Shown here piece by piece: positions 1 to 13,900 of a DNA stretch of 64,000 bases. The first letter of the stretch is position 1. Every line of letters starts with the position of its first letter. Below the pieces are notes generated by a model. It ran no database searches. It was given only the letters and a program-made list of their open reading frames with translations, and was not told the DNA's origin. This DNA comes from Trogon surrucura (taxonomy: Eukaryota; Chordata; Aves; Trogoniformes; Trogonidae), in contig CM036635.1 in assembly GCA_020746105.1 (NCBI GenBank), positions 11,178,001 to 11,242,000 on the forward strand, in the 5' to 3' direction. The translations under genes were made by a program, and so were the position numbers.

Positions 1-2890
1 TCTGCTTCCTTGGAGGACTGAAGTACGGCACAAAAAACTTGTTTCCCTTTTCATCCTTTTGTGTTGCAAAAGTCATGGCAAACATCTGAATTATTGAAAT
101 CTCCCAGGAGTCATGCCCTGGTTGTCATGCTGAGCTTTCTCATCTTCCTTTGTAATTTTTCTTAGACTTATTTTTATTTACACTCACACAAGTGAGACTA
201 GAAGAAGCTGTTGTAGTCTTCTAGTCCAGCTCCCAACAGAATCCAAACAAGAGGATCTTCACCTGTGCGCTGTTTTCCCGTGTATGTCTCTGTCTGTAAA
301 ACAGTTTTATGCTCTGTTGGTCATTTGCTGAATGTGCATTGCATCAGTTCTCTTGAGGTTTGCCTCAGCTTAGATTTTTCTCTTCTTTATAGAGATGACT
401 TTTTCTTCCCTACCTTTTATTTTCTTGCACGCTACCCCTGCTTGCGTTACCACTTCAGCCATGAGTCACTCATTCACGTCTTTGTAGGTGCTGCCATCAT
501 AACATCTCTCTAGTGTAAATGAAGCGATCCATTTACTATCAGATCTATTTGCATTCATTTAGAAACTCGAGCAAAGAAATCCCTTGGCGCAGCTGTCGGC
601 TGCGGTCTGTGTCCTGGCGGGAGCAGCCACCGAGCCCTCCCTTTTGCAGGGGAAAACTACATCTCTTAATCACTGGGAGAAGTGAACAACCCATGTAGCT
701 GTGATGCCAGCCGAGGGTTTCACGCCCAGAACAGTGTTTCTGCAGACCATTTCCCTCCTTATTGTGCTTTCAGTCTACCCAACCAACCTCTGAAGTCCTT
801 GCTGTCACCTCTGTGTTTTCCAGGGAGAGGAAGATAAATCCTTTGAATACTTGTCCTGTCTCGTACTGCTGCTACAGGCTGCATAGCTTCCTTCCCAGTT
901 AGCCTCCTGCTAACGCCTGAGAAACACACACTGGTGAGGAGAAACAGACCTGCCTGACAGCGTGACTTTCCCTTGTCTGACAGCTGTGGTGGTCCTGTGA
1001 TTGTCCGGGCTTTACTCCAGGAGGCTGGAGAGAACCTGGTTGTGCCTGATGGTACCTCATGGAAATGTGTCCTGGACTCCAGAGCCAAACGCTCTGTTTG
1101 ATTTCCACAATACTAACCTGTCTGTAGGATGTCTGAATTAGCTTGGCTGTATTTGTGTCTCATAACTAATTGGTGTAACTTTGAAGGTGTGTTACCCTAA
1201 GGAAAAAACCTTTGTCTGCTCTCAAGAGCCAAGCAGGGAAGAGTATTTAGAGGCGGTGGCGTTTTGGGAGTCTGTGTAAGACTTCTGGCAGTGACAGCAG
1301 GCTTGGTGCTGCTGGGCAGTTGGCGGCCACGTAAGGTGGGTTCTGGTGCCCCTCCCAGGGGGTGGTTGAGCCCTCCCTTGGGAAGAGCAGGGAAGATTAC
1401 GAGTGCTGCTTTAGACAAGCAGAATTAAGTTTTTGCATCTTGTTCTTTTGGGCAGCGTGTCGGCAGCGTTCTTTAAAACAGTTATTTAAAACTTTTTAAG
1501 GGGTAGAGGAAGTGCTGTAAAAGTGGGTGTGGAAAAGAATGGACACTTAATGGTTGGCAATCCCGTTCAGTAAGGATCAAAGCAGGACCTGTCGTGCTTT
1601 GCGAGACTGGGGAATTGGTCCTTTGTGCCACATGCTGAGAAATGGTGACTACTTGTGTGTTCTCTTTGGATTCTCTTAGCAGTGAGAGGATGGAGAATGG
1701 GGGACTAATGATACTGAAGGTCCCAAAGAACATGTATTTGTGCTGCTTTTTTTTCTTTCAAGAAGTTCAAATTTCTTTCTGAAGAAGTTCTGTAAACCAG
1801 GATGTTGGGGTAGCATCTCTTGGAAGTAGGTCCATGGGTGTGTTTGCAGCGTTCCTGCTGTCTGTATCTAAACTTTGTAAGAGCTTTTGGCCTGGCAACA
1901 CCGACCTGAATCGCAGCTGACCCTTGGTCAGATTGCTGCATTTGCAGTAATGGGGTCGGCACAGGCTTCCACCAAGGTGTTCTCCTCAGTGTAGGAAATG
2001 ATGCTGAAAATGTTTAATGTTCTGAAATGGTAGAGGCCAAAACAAATGGGTTCCAGTTTCTTTCCAAGGTAGCTGTTAAACAAATAGCTCCGTGCTCATG
2101 TGTAATAGAGTCCCCATCTACAGTTGGTGTTCAGTTATTTTCCTCCATCTGAAACAGCCCTGAAGAATATACTTTCATTTTCAGTCTTCATTTGGCTCTT
2201 CTAGGCTTTATATTGTAGCTGTTATATTTTCAGTTATGAATACCTACGGTTCTTGGGAGTGTTTTTATTGATTCATTTGGTTATTTTGGATTTTCCCAAC
2301 TGTAATCATCTGGAGCTTGAGGAGTGAGAAGAAATGTGTATGTTTGGAAGGCATATTTAAAGTATTTGAAAGGCAACTTGTTTTTAAATGAAATTCATCT
2401 TTTTGGATGTGTCATGCTATTTCTCCATATAATCTACTTTAGCATGATCACAAGTATATTTTTGATGCTACATGGGAGCAGTTTTGCTTCTAGCTGTAGC
2501 TTAGGCTATTGTACAGAAGCAGAAACCAATAAATGAAAATATTTTGCTCCTGAAGCTTGAGCAGGCTTATTACAAGAACTGCTCCTGTGTGACTGAGATT
2601 GCTTGTTTCCACAAGGTTCTCCGAAGCTTTTTGAGAACTGTGGGAAGCAGGGGTCTGAAAAACTCATGCTATGTCCACTTGAAGAGCTTGTTACTTTATA
2701 TATTTTTGGAGTGGCAAATAGCATTATCTGAGTAGGTTTATTAAAAGAAGATTGTTACAATCCCTTTTAAAAAGGAGACTTGAGTGGAGTTCCCCTGACT
2801 CTCTCTAAAACTCAGAGCGATTTGAACCTGCAGCAGTTTTCCTTTGCTGAGAGGTTGTCACAGGTGTCTTCCTCCAACATGATCCAGAGG
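1..2890. other. Probable OGFOD3 intron, no feature recognised
   Basis: This stretch lies left of the first visible OGFOD3 exon. It should belong to the intron that separates that exon from the N-terminal exons outside the window. Short open frames occur on both strands, but none resembles a known protein or has matching splice phases. I see no repeat family here. Confidence 0.6.
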
Positions 2891-3686
2891 AATCACAGAA
2901 TCATAGAACAGTTCAGGCTGGAAAAGACTCTTGGGATCATTGAGTCCAACCATTAACCCTACACTACAAGTTCACCCCTAAGCCATCTCACCCAACACCA
3001 CATCCAGGCGACACTTAAACACATCCAGGGATGGCGACTCAACCCCCTCCCCAGGCAGTCTGTTCCAGGGTCTGACCACTCCTTCCGTGAAGAATTTCTT
3101 CCTAATGTCCCGTCTAAACTTGCCCTGTTGCAACTTGAACCCATTTCCCCTGGTTCTGTCCCCAATGACCTGTGAGAAGAGACCAGCACCAACCTCTCTA
3201 CAATGTCCTTTCAAGTAATTGCAGAGAATGAGGAAGAGGAGGCTGACGGGGGACCTCATCAAACTGAACAGTCCCAACTCCCTCAATTGCTCCTCGTAAG
3301 GTCTATTCTCCAGGCCCTTCACCAGCTTTGTCGCTCTCTTCTGCACTCGCTCCAACACCTCGATATCCCTCTTATACTGAGGTGCCCAAAACTGAACACA
3401 ACACTCAGGGTGTGACCTCACCAGGGCTGAGTACGGGGGGACAATCCTCTCCCTACTCCTGCTGGTCACACAATCTCTAACACAAGCCAGGATGCCGTTG
3501 GCCTTCTTGGCCACCTGGGCACACGCTGGCTCACACTCAGCCGGCTGTCGATCAGAACGCCCGGGTCCTTTTCCACCAGAGAGCCAAACAGCCACCCGTC
3601 CCCAGGCCTGTAGTGTTGCCTGGGGCTGCCGTGACCAGAATGCAGGACCCTACACTGGGCTCTGTTGAAACGCCTGCAGTTGGCCT
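2891..3686 (-). mobile_element. CR1 LINE, 5'-truncated copy with degraded reverse transcriptase C-terminus
   Basis: About 800 bp of CR1 retrotransposon in reverse orientation. The 3' tail is at the left edge (AATCACAGAATCATAGAACAG). Reading the minus strand, an open frame at 2978-3595 carries the characteristic CR1 ORF2 C-terminal segments [51 protein letters not shown] and [20 protein letters not shown]. The similarity fades after GTTGGCCT at 3686, giving the 5' truncation point. The frame is open over about 200 codons but has no 5' half of the reverse transcriptase and no endonuclease, so the copy cannot move by itself. It sits in the OGFOD3 intron in antisense. The right boundary is approximate. 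Confidence 0.93.
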
Positions 3687-4926
3687 GGGAGGGAGGGAGA
3701 AAAGTGCTCTGGGACCGGGGGTGACCGTGGAGCTGTGCCGGTACTGCCAGCCCGGCCTTGCCGCTCCACCCGGCGCTGCCGTGAGGATTTGCTGCTGCTC
3801 GATCGCCAGCCTGTCTGCATCTGGGTAACAGTGGCTTCGGACTGTTCTGTTCCAGCCGTGCCCAGAAATTCTTGGTTGAAGTTACCATTCTTTCCAGGCA
3901 GCTCACCTAATGGTGTTCTTATTGTTTGGGGTTGGTTAGAATAATGAGAATAGTATGTGGCGCACCAAGAAGTGCCCGATTCTAAGAGGAGTGCTTTTGC
4001 CCGCATATTGTGTCTCAAAGATGTCATTACTTTGGTGCCGGTCAGGTTAATTAGCTGTTGCTACTTGCTATTTCCAGTATAAGAAAATAAGACTGCTATT
4101 AAACAGTCATATTTTTAAATACTGTGTAACTGATGCAAAACAAACATGTATTTTGTGGGCAGCAAGGGACACACACAAGCATACCTTATTAAGTTTAGAG
4201 GTAGTTCTCTGTCCTGGTGAATCTGAATATTAGCCTTTTTCGCTTGGTCTGGAGCTCAGGAGAAGTGTTTGGCTTGAATTTGATGGAGAAATAGATTGAA
4301 TTTTCATATGTGCAAACTTTTTTTTCAGTCTTTGGTTTTCTTTTACAGTGGTTTAGAAATTGAGGAAAAGAAAGATTTTTGGCTCTAGTAAACCTTAGAA
4401 TTATAATTGTTCTTTTAAACAGACTTTTATGTCTGTATTAAATATGAGAAGTATCCCGGAACTCATGGTGAAGGAGAAGTTTTAATAACAAATGTTAGGC
4501 AAGATAAATATTAGTGCTGCTATTTGAGTGCTTCACAAATATTGGAAAATCAGTCATCTTTGTGTGGAAGGGAAATGCCTTCAAGAAGGGATCCAAGAAC
4601 ATGGTGCTTTACCTCTAGCCCATGGAGGAAGACTCTGGCCATTCCATTTGTTGGTCTTGAATCTCAGGAACAGCAGTTCTGTTTGGTTTTTTTCTTTCTT
4701 AGTACCTCAATATTTTTGTGCATCTCTACAACAAGTTGAGGGAGGTTTGTAGTCATGAAGGAAGCATTAATATTGCAAATCCAAATGCTAGAAAATAATA
4801 TTATACTTGGGAGGCTGTGGAAAGCGAGAGCCAACTTGGGACAGTTATTAAAGGCTGTAGTTAAATAATGATAAAACCTTTTCATGCTCATTTTTCCTGC
4901 CTTTTCTTTTTTGTTTCCTTTCCCAG
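3687..4926. other. OGFOD3 intron, unique sequence
   Basis: A GC-rich patch of about 160 bp follows the CR1 truncation point and contains no recognised element. AT-rich intron sequence then runs up to the polypyrimidine tract and acceptor of the first visible OGFOD3 exon. No coding signal was recognised. Confidence 0.6.
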
Positions 4927-4991
4927 GCATCAATTCTGGACTTGCACTCCGGAGCTCTCTCGCTGGGGAAGCATTTTGTTAATCTGTACAG
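4927..4991 (+). CDS. OGFOD3: OGFOD3 exon a (first exon in window)
   Basis: A 65-nt exon between a TTTCCCAG acceptor and a GTAAGA donor. It is read in phase 0 as ASILDLHSGALSLGKHFVNL plus Tyr and two bases of an Arg codon. It continues into the next exon with the same residue order as in vertebrate OGFOD3. The exon just before it, carrying a Cys-rich segment in other vertebrates, was not found in 1-4926 and should lie outside the window. Confidence 0.93.
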
Positions 4992-7900
4992 GTAAGATGG
5001 GGCTGTGGCTTGCTGCCTCTCTTGTTATCCTACACTCGAGTGCTCGTTGCCTGTTTGAATTTCTCAAGCCCTGTGGGCTGGGGTTAGTGATGACAAACTG
5101 TAAAATTTGGTCAGATTCACCACAGTTTCCATGACCAGTTAAAGAGCTTTTTTGGCATGAAAACTGATCCTTTGTTGAATTGGGCTCTTTGAGAGCTGCC
5201 ATTACCTTTATTTTCAGAGTTCTTCCTGCACCAGTAAATAACAGTATTTTTTTCACAGTTATAGTCTGGTTTGTCAGCGGTGGAAGAGATCAGGTAGTCT
5301 GAACTTTTAAAAAATTGAATCCACATGCTCATTTCATGATGTGGGAGCGAACTTTTTCATGCCTGAGGAATTCAATTATCAGTTGCTGAATCTTGATCCT
5401 TTAATCTTTTTAACATTTAGTCTTTTAGCAGTGCTTTTGGAACATTATGATCAAAAGCGTTTGTAGGATTTCTTATTTGTTGGATTTTCACTTTTTAATT
5501 GTGGATAAAGCACAGGTGGGGGTAAGAATTCATCTTTATGTTACTTGGGCAGTGAGATACAAGAACTCTTTCACAGTGTAGTCTAATTTTTCAGGTACTA
5601 TGGGGACAAAATTCAAGACATCTTCACAGAAGAGGATTTTGCATTATATCGGTAAAGATTTTTCAGTAACTACCGAATGAACCACGAGACGTGACTTGGA
5701 GTTTTTTTTTTTGTAGGGTGCAGGTTGGGAGGGAGTTGTCCTTTGGATTCAGACATAGAGTTGAATTTGCAGCGCAAGAGAGTAATCTGTGAGAATCGAG
5801 ATGCCTTGAGAAAATAAATAAAAAGACCTTTTCCCGACTACCTGATAAATAACATTCTGCTTTGAACTTAGCTGCAGTACCCGTGTCAGGACAGCAGGGA
5901 TAGCAGGGATGGTGTAAGCGTAGCCAGAGCGATGTTGGCACCGCACATTTCCCTTTCTGCCTGGGGGGTGGATGCCAGCCCCGCAGGCAAGGTGAGCTTC
6001 ATCTGAGGGCTGTGGTTATTTGCCAGAACATTATAACTGGGATCACAGAATCGCAGAATGTCAGGGGTTGGAAGGGACCTCAGGAGATCATCCAGTCCAG
6101 CCCCCCTGCCAGAGCAGGATCACCTACAGTAGGTCACACAGGAACGTGTCCAGGCGGGTTTTGAATGTCTACAGAGGAGACTCCACACCCTCCCTGGGCA
6201 GCCTGTGCCAGGGCTCCGGCACCCGCACAGTGAAAAAGTTTTTCCTAATGTTTTTGTGGAACCTCCTGTGTTCCAGCTTGTACTAACTCCTCCTTCACAC
6301 ATGTTACCCAAGAGGTGTTGTGTTAAAGACAATCCTACACTGTTATGACGTTAGGAACTTGAGGTTTTGTGGGTGAAGTGTGACAAAACCTTACCAATAG
6401 TAAAGTAGGAAGCAAAAGGACCTCACTTTACTAATGTCCCTGTTAGAGCAGCAGAGCATGCTTTCCCCCTAAGAAGCCAGTGTATGGAATGGTGCTATAG
6501 TGTAATGGCTTTGGCATCTGATGCTTTTAGCTTTCCTGCAGACCTGCTCATATACTTAATGAAGACAACAAACGTAACTAATTCTGTGTGTCTGAAGGTG
6601 TGTGGCCAAAGCTTAGGAACAGGCATTAGTTGTTGACACCATAAATGTTTAGCTATGCGTTTCAGTGGCTTTCTCACAGTTTAAAATGTACCTGGCCTGA
6701 ACATTTTAACTCTTTTTGTCTTTTTTCTTGCCTTTCTGAAGGAATATGACCTCCCTCTAGTGGTGGAAATAGTATTAAATAGCCAAATAGGCTTATTAGT
6801 TTTATTAGTGTAGTAATTTTGTCTTTAAAATACTAACCACTTAAAGCTTACTCGTGTTCAACAACTATTTTTAGATACTGTTGCCTTTATAGATGAACTT
6901 CTTTAAAAAGTGCTTACTTCTGCCCCCAAAACCACAAAAATGAGATGCTTCTGTGATTATTATTGAACTTTGACTATATAAAGAAAATATAGTTTCTACT
7001 TCACTAGGATAGTGCAGAATATTTTGAAAATAGTCTGTTTGCATTCCATTCCTTAGAAAACACGAATGTATGAAGGGTGTGTCTTAACAAACAATATTTC
7101 TGTTGAAAAACATTCAGTTTTTCAATAACTTTTATGAATTTCTGATCTTTCCACTGAGATGAGACAGCTGCTAGGGAATATCAATATTCCATTAGTATTT
7201 CATGCCAATATGGGGGATGTTTCAGTCTGCTGGATACAGATCTAATACAAAATGTATTAAATGCTTCTGTTCCCATTAATGGCAGCGCTTCAACGTGCGC
7301 TGTAGTACTGTATGTCCTTAATGAACGATTTTATGCTATTTGTGGGAGCATTTATCTTCATTATTTTTACTTACCTATGGAGGTCAGTTTAAAAATACAC
7401 TCTGGAGAGGAATAACTAAATGTTATTCATGTCTTAAGCATTACTGATGGCAACAGTAACCAATCTGAGTAGGCATTTTGAGCCAGGAGGCTGGTTTCTA
7501 AGCTGTCTCTGTCAAAATTAGGTTGCTTCACAATCAATTATGGTTTCCAGGCTGGTGCTTTAACCACTGTCTGCCAAGCACATTGCAGCAATTCCTCCTG
7601 TTTCATATAATATAATAAATGCATCTTTATCCAGAAGAGAGACCTTTAAATCTGGGTTTCAGGGTTGTGACTTCAGCAGAAAATGACACCATCAAAGATT
7701 TATTCTAAAAAATCTCACGACGTATTAAGGTAGACACACAAAATGAGCAGAGGGAGAGCTGGTTGTGTACCTTCTCTTCAATCATTCTGCATGTGTGATT
7801 TCTGTTAAATTTGTGGCTGGAGAAGAGCATTTCTTTGTCTGCTTTTGCTGCTCTTTGCTGGGAACAGTGTGGCGATGCTGACAAGTGGGCTAGCAAAGCT

Positions 7901-10900
7901 GTGCAGTTTTGTAAAGCTTTGAGTGTTCCTGTCACCAGACTCAAGTCACACTTTGCAGTGACTCCCAACTGCATTTCTTGCTGGTCTGGCAGAGCTTCTG
8001 CCTTACAGAAACTTTCCTGTGGCACTTCTAGTTCTTTTACTCAGTCCTTTATGCTGTTGCTGATCCGGTAAGCTGGCAGCTGTGCAAGCTAGCGAACATC
8101 CTTTCTCAGAAGTTCTGTGTTCCTTAGACTTCTAGCTACTTGCTTGGCTTTTTTTCTTCTTCCTCACCACCTGGACTCCAAAATAGATTTCACTAACTGC
8201 TTATAGAAGATGGTCATAAACTCTTTCCAGAGAGTTCTGTTCTGCTCTTTCCCCAAGTCCAGCCTGTGCATTTTGATATTATCTGGTGACTCGGTGCAAA
8301 GGAGTGTTTATATCCTCTTCTTGTCTTCCTGTCTCCCAAGGAACACTGGAATAGCCAAGGTAGAAACAGTAGGTTGAATCTTTGAAAATGGTAAAAATGT
8401 CTTGCATTCATTTTGAAGGAAAACCTTGCTATGATACCAATATGTGTGTTGACTGAGAACCCTGAGGTCTGTGGTGCCAGAGTTTTTATTGTTTTTTTTA
8501 ATCTTTTTCAGTAACTAATGAACAGTGAGACATCAAGTGTTTTCAGGGAGACTGATTGTTTACACGAAGGAATTAAATTGGAAAAAAACCCCTAAACAAA
8601 CAGCAACCCCCAACCCAAACCACTATGGGAGAGTCTTTTATCTTAAGGCAAAATAAGAGAGAAAGCATGGCTATAGGTTCCCCTTGATTTATTAGCTGAG
8701 GAAGAAGCGTAGCTCTGAAGAAGCAGTAATGGTGCTTGAAGGAGAACACAGGAGCATGTCGCTGAGCATCCTGCCTTGTGTTCTTTGCAGTGATGTGAGG
8801 CAGAGAATTCAGCAGAGGATTGCGCAGGCCTTTGGCATCAACTCTGCTTCCATGTACCTGACTAAGCCAACGTTCTTCTCGAGAATAAACAACACGGAAG
8901 CCAAGACAACACACGATGAATACTGGCACCCACACGTTGACAAGGTAAGTAGGAGGCTGAGATGGGATGTAAATGTTTCCTGTTATTATTAGATCACTTC
9001 AAAGTCAGCTTGCATTAAACAGTCAAACATGTTTGAAAACTGCTGCTTGTAAAAGTCCTTTGTGGGATGAGCCTAATGGAAGGATAAGTGGGTTTTAGAA
9101 ATGCAAGCCAGTACATTCCTTTTTATTTTCTTTAGTTCTGCTAAAATAAATTGTGTGAATAACTACTTAGGAATCTCTTTTGTCAGAAATATTGATTGAA
9201 TTGACCTGCACCTATGAAGTGTTTTAGTTTCATCAAACCTGTGTTTCCAGTTAGAATATTGCTCCTTCAGCCAAGTCTAGCAGGAACCACTTCCAAGTGG
9301 TCACTTGGTCACTCTTGTTAGTTGATCTGACCCTCTTGATAAATGCTTCACGTTTGTATTTCAGTTATATGTGATTTGAGGCTTTTTTTTTTAATGCACG
9401 TTCTTCAATGGTACCCTCTTTCAATAATTCAATCTTTTGTTTTTAGAATGGAAGTATTGTGATATTTTTTTAATTGCCTAGGTCTCTACCTGTAGGCTCA
9501 TTGCTTAATACTTTGCATTTCTCAACGGATTTAAGTGTCTTTGGGATTAAGTTTATTTCTGAATTTAACTGAGTTCAGAGGTTCTATGGAGCGTAGCGGA
9601 ATACAGGCTAACAGTGAAGAATCAAATAGCAAAAAAAACCCCCACCCCACAACCAAAAAAAACCCCATCTCCCTGCGAACAAACAAAAAACTCCAACCCC
9701 AGAACACCCACACTCAATGATGTAAAAATTAGTCATTCTAGAGTCATGGATCACCCCAGATGGAACTCTTCTGCTGGAGTCTGTAAGTGGGTAGTGCACC
9801 TTGAAGTCTATGACCTGAAGATGAAAAATCAAGCAGGAGTATTGCTTGCCTTGAAAACATTTCCTGTAAAAAGTCAACCTGAGGGACGTCTCAAGTCTTT
9901 TGTTGCTCACAACATCAGTGTGACCTCCTGTGCCCTTTCTTACGTAGGCAGAAGCAGCTTGAACTTAGGAAATAATGGTGACAGTGATGATAGGTGGTAC
10001 AGCTGCTGTTTGAAAGAAGAAAATAATGCACTGTGGAATTTGTAGTCATGAATATAACCAAGATGAGACCAGCTTTGGATGCTTCTTGTTTGAAAAAACT
10101 GTCATGTCACCCTTGAGTTAGGAGTGGACCTAGGACCAGGGGAGGATTTGGAGGTGCAAATTATTCTGACTCGTGCTGGTGGGAACTGGCTGTAGGGGGC
10201 ACATGGTGCTGGTCGGGTCCGTAAGAATTCCATCCCATGTTGTGCTCATTTCCAAGGGACACCAAATGAACTAGTGATCAGGTTGTGTGAATTGTGTTAA
10301 ATTCACAAGCTCGGCATAGTTTCTCCACAGTTTCAAAGAGCTGAATTTTGACTGTCACAGGGAGGAGAAAGGACTAAATTTCAATAGCTGATGGCTATTT
10401 TCTCTACCTTTTTACTCTCAGCACATACAAAAGTGTATTTTAGAATTCCAGACTCCGATTTATTACTATAATGAGGTTTGTGGCTGCACAAGCATTAGGC
10501 TTGCCAATATTTTCTTTGCTTTTTTCTGCATGAATTTTGTATTGGTAAATGAGTGAGGTGGTTGGATAATCTTACAATTCAGTGTGTCTACTGAAATATG
10601 TCCTAAAATGATGAAGTAACTTTTATATTAAAACCCAAATCTTTGTTTCCACAAAGCGAACTTGTTTCCTTTGTAGAAGCTGCTGCTTTGTTCTGGCATC
10701 CTGACAGTGCCTGTGCATGACGGACAGCAGGCTACATGTTTTGCTGGTTTTATCCATCTGTTTTGTCCACATTTTGTTTATTATCTTGCAGGCTGTCTGT
10801 TCAGGGAGCAGATACAGCAACTGATTGGCCTTGGCTTTTCTTAACCTCCTCCCCAGCTTCAGAAAAACAAACCAAGCACAAGATGTAGTCTCTTAAACTT

Positions 10901-13900
10901 GCTGTGCATAGCCTAAACCTTAAGAGTTTCTATACTGAGTAATGGATTAGTCTGATCTACGACAGCAGCGGAGAGAGTTATCCCAGTTGGGGCAGTTACC
11001 AAATAACTCGCTCATAATCGTGAGTTGTGTAGAATTTGCACCCCCCCCCACCCTACCCCAAGGTTTGAACCAGGCCATAAAGAGTGTCTGGTAGAGATCC
11101 TGTTCACTTCACGTCCATCGTGAAAGTCCAGATTATATCATCATGTGTCACTGCCCCTGGACACTGGCTGCCTTCACTTCTGGTAAATCATTCACTTGAA
11201 TTGGCATCAGAGGATTAATTTGAATCCTTTCCTTGCTGCACAAACAAACTTCTAATTCCTGTCTCCTCTCTAACTTGTGTTTGTGCGTCAAAAGGTCTGA
11301 TATTATTTTTCCCCTTAAGTGCAATTGGAACAGAGCTGTCCGGACGGAGCGTTTGCGTACGTGTCTGCCAGATCGTGGCTTACAGAAGATGTTACAGTAT
11401 GGGCAGGAGATATCTCTGTATGTAATCCCAACCTATAATAGGTGTACATTGTGTATATCTGTACCTCTGTTACGTGTTTAGGAGGAGGTAAAAAGTATGT
11501 AAGGCTGCTGAGGCTATGTGGGAGTCTGAATTCCAATAGAAGATCAGAAAATATTTCAGATGAGGCAAGATAGGGTAGGTAAGTTGTGTGGCTTCGCAGT
11601 TTGCCTTCTGTGCACTCATCCTGCCTTGTATTTTAATTTCTCCAACAAACTAAATTTCACTTACCTCTGGCAGACTGCAGTTGAAGGTGTGGGGAAAAAA
11701 AAAAAAGCGTTGCTCTTGATCTTAGGTACAGAATAATTCCCAGATAAGCAGTAGTGTTCTTACGTGGCCTTCAAAACAAGTGCAAATACTAGGGAGCTGA
11801 GGAAATATCAATAAAACTCAACGTGTTTAAATATTTTGCTAATTTGTCAGACACTTTTGTGTTGTATCATTGTTTATGTTTTCCCCTTGGACTAGAGCAA
11901 ATCACTTTTATGTAGTTCTGCACGGTAATTAAACTGTGGATGCTGCTCCTAGGAGAGTTCAGGATTTCTTTTTTTTCCCCCCACCTGTTTCCAAAAGAAA
12001 AGTAAAATTAAGCCTTTGAAAAACGAATCTGACATGTTTTTTGTTTTGAAGTCTGATGCTGTTGGTTCAAAGGTGTAGGCTTCCTACCTTTTTCCTTGTA
12101 TTGCAGAGTCTATTGCACTTACATTTCTCAGTCTGAATATCCTTGGTTTGCAAGATTTTAACTGCATATCGGAGTAGCACAGTTCTCTTGTGTCTGTCTG
12201 AGGCTTGGGTTTTTTCCCCCTAAAATTTATTTGGTTTTTAGTTACATGCGAATGGAAACCCTGAAATCACCCAAATGACTCATTTAGTCTCGTTGAATTT
12301 ATAAGTGTCTAAATCAAATAAAAGGAGTGTTTAGCTTAAGATGTGGAATTTCATCTAGGGTGAAATTTGTTTGGAACCGAGGCTTTCAAATGTCAAGTAA
12401 CTGATTTATACTGGGATTGCTGTTGCACAGCAGTGCAGTTTTGTAACATTCCCCAGTAGAAGTGCTGTGGACTTGAAGATTTCTGCAGTCTCCTGCCTGG
12501 GCAAGGATCCCGTCATCCTTCAGAGAATTGTCAGGCTCTGCCATAAGATCAGTTTTGGTTTATTTTCCTTTAATTTCTTCTGTTGGAGCTATTCCAGGAC
12601 TTCAATGCAAATTTTTTTTTTGGCCTATGCTTGTTCATTATCAGTTTATAGCTATTTTTTTTTAATCTCTTCCCATCCCCCTGTATCTATTGGTAACAAT
12701 CGTTATCACTTTTCACTCTTTCCTTTCTCCAGGCTGAACAAGCCAAACCCTCGAGTCTCCTGCCCTGTGATCCGTTCTCCATCTCCCCAACCCTCCTAGC
12801 AGCCCTCTCCAGCCCTTGAGGCTCTCCCTGATAGAAGCTGCTTTAGCAGGCGTTTCACACCTTTTCTTCCCCTCGTGTTGTCAGACATTTAGTGAAAGTC
12901 TTTGAAATCCGAGGAAGTTTATTCTTGTATAACAAAAGGTAACAGGCTGGAATGTGTTACCTCAGCTCACCTACAGCCCCGTGTGATTGAGAGACGTGCT
13001 ATAATTTGGTGTCTTACATTGCCTGCTAAGTAGACACTACTAATATATAGAACTTTGGAAGCAGCTATCAAAGCTATTTTTTATGATTGTCTGCACAAAG
13101 ATAAACGGAGGCTTGCAGGAGAAGAGCAGTTTTGACTGTTATTTCTGCAAGATATCACACTAGACCTATGCTGACTAGAAAGAGAGTGTGCTTGTATTTT
13201 GTTGTGCAGTGGAGAGCAGAGGATGCTGTCCTACATATCTCGTGTGTAACTGCAGGCTATTGCATGTTCCTGCAGCTGTTTAGTCGCACATAAATGCGTG
13301 TCCCTCAGAAACTCAAGGCTGCCACGCTGCAAAAGGTGGCTGGCCAATTCTGACTACTAGTTGTATTTGTAATAATAGCCTTTAAAGAAATATCATATGA
13401 GCATCTGACGCTATCTGCATTTGACCCTTTTGGGTGAAGGGTGCTCAGAAAGAGCATGCTAAAAGTATGAATTGTTCATAAAAAGATACAGAAATTTGAT
13501 TTTTTGTGGTGTGTATGTCTGATCACCTGGCTTTAATGACAGCTTTTCTCACTTACCTTGAAGTTCTGGTTCAGTTAACCTTTCAGGTATTGGAAATTAT
13601 TACCAGGGTGATAAATACATTTGATATACGTGGGGGACTTCTAGCATTTGAAATAACTGAGTGTAATTTCACGCCTCCTTTCCATAGCGTTGTATTTCCC
13701 AGGCCTGGCTGCTTTCTGAGAGTTGGTAATGAAGGAACAGAAAAGCCATTTTCCATTGTGTACTTGCTTCCTTAGTTTTCTGTAGAAATTAGGTGTTTTA
13801 GGCTAAAGTGGTTCTTAGTTCAGAATTGGTAAAGCTGCCTTGGAGAGGATGGGTAAGTGCACTGAGGGAGCAAAAATTGCCACACCACTGAGGAGCTCAT

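Larger units (their letters stand above)
5652..8790. other. OGFOD3: OGFOD3 intron (3139 bp)
   Basis: Intron between exons b and c. It contains one CR1 fragment (6042-6283) and one CTCF-like motif (6751-6763). The rest is AT-rich sequence without a recognised gene or repeat. Confidence 0.85.

Noticed and set aside
2978..3595. 205-codon minus-strand frame as a host gene
   Set aside because: The sequence is the C-terminal part of a CR1 LINE reverse transcriptase, so it is annotated as part of the mobile element.
1..4926. Search for the preceding OGFOD3 exon (Cys-rich segment before ASILDL)
   Set aside because: No matching codons with suitable phase and splice sites were found, so the earlier exons are placed outside the window.
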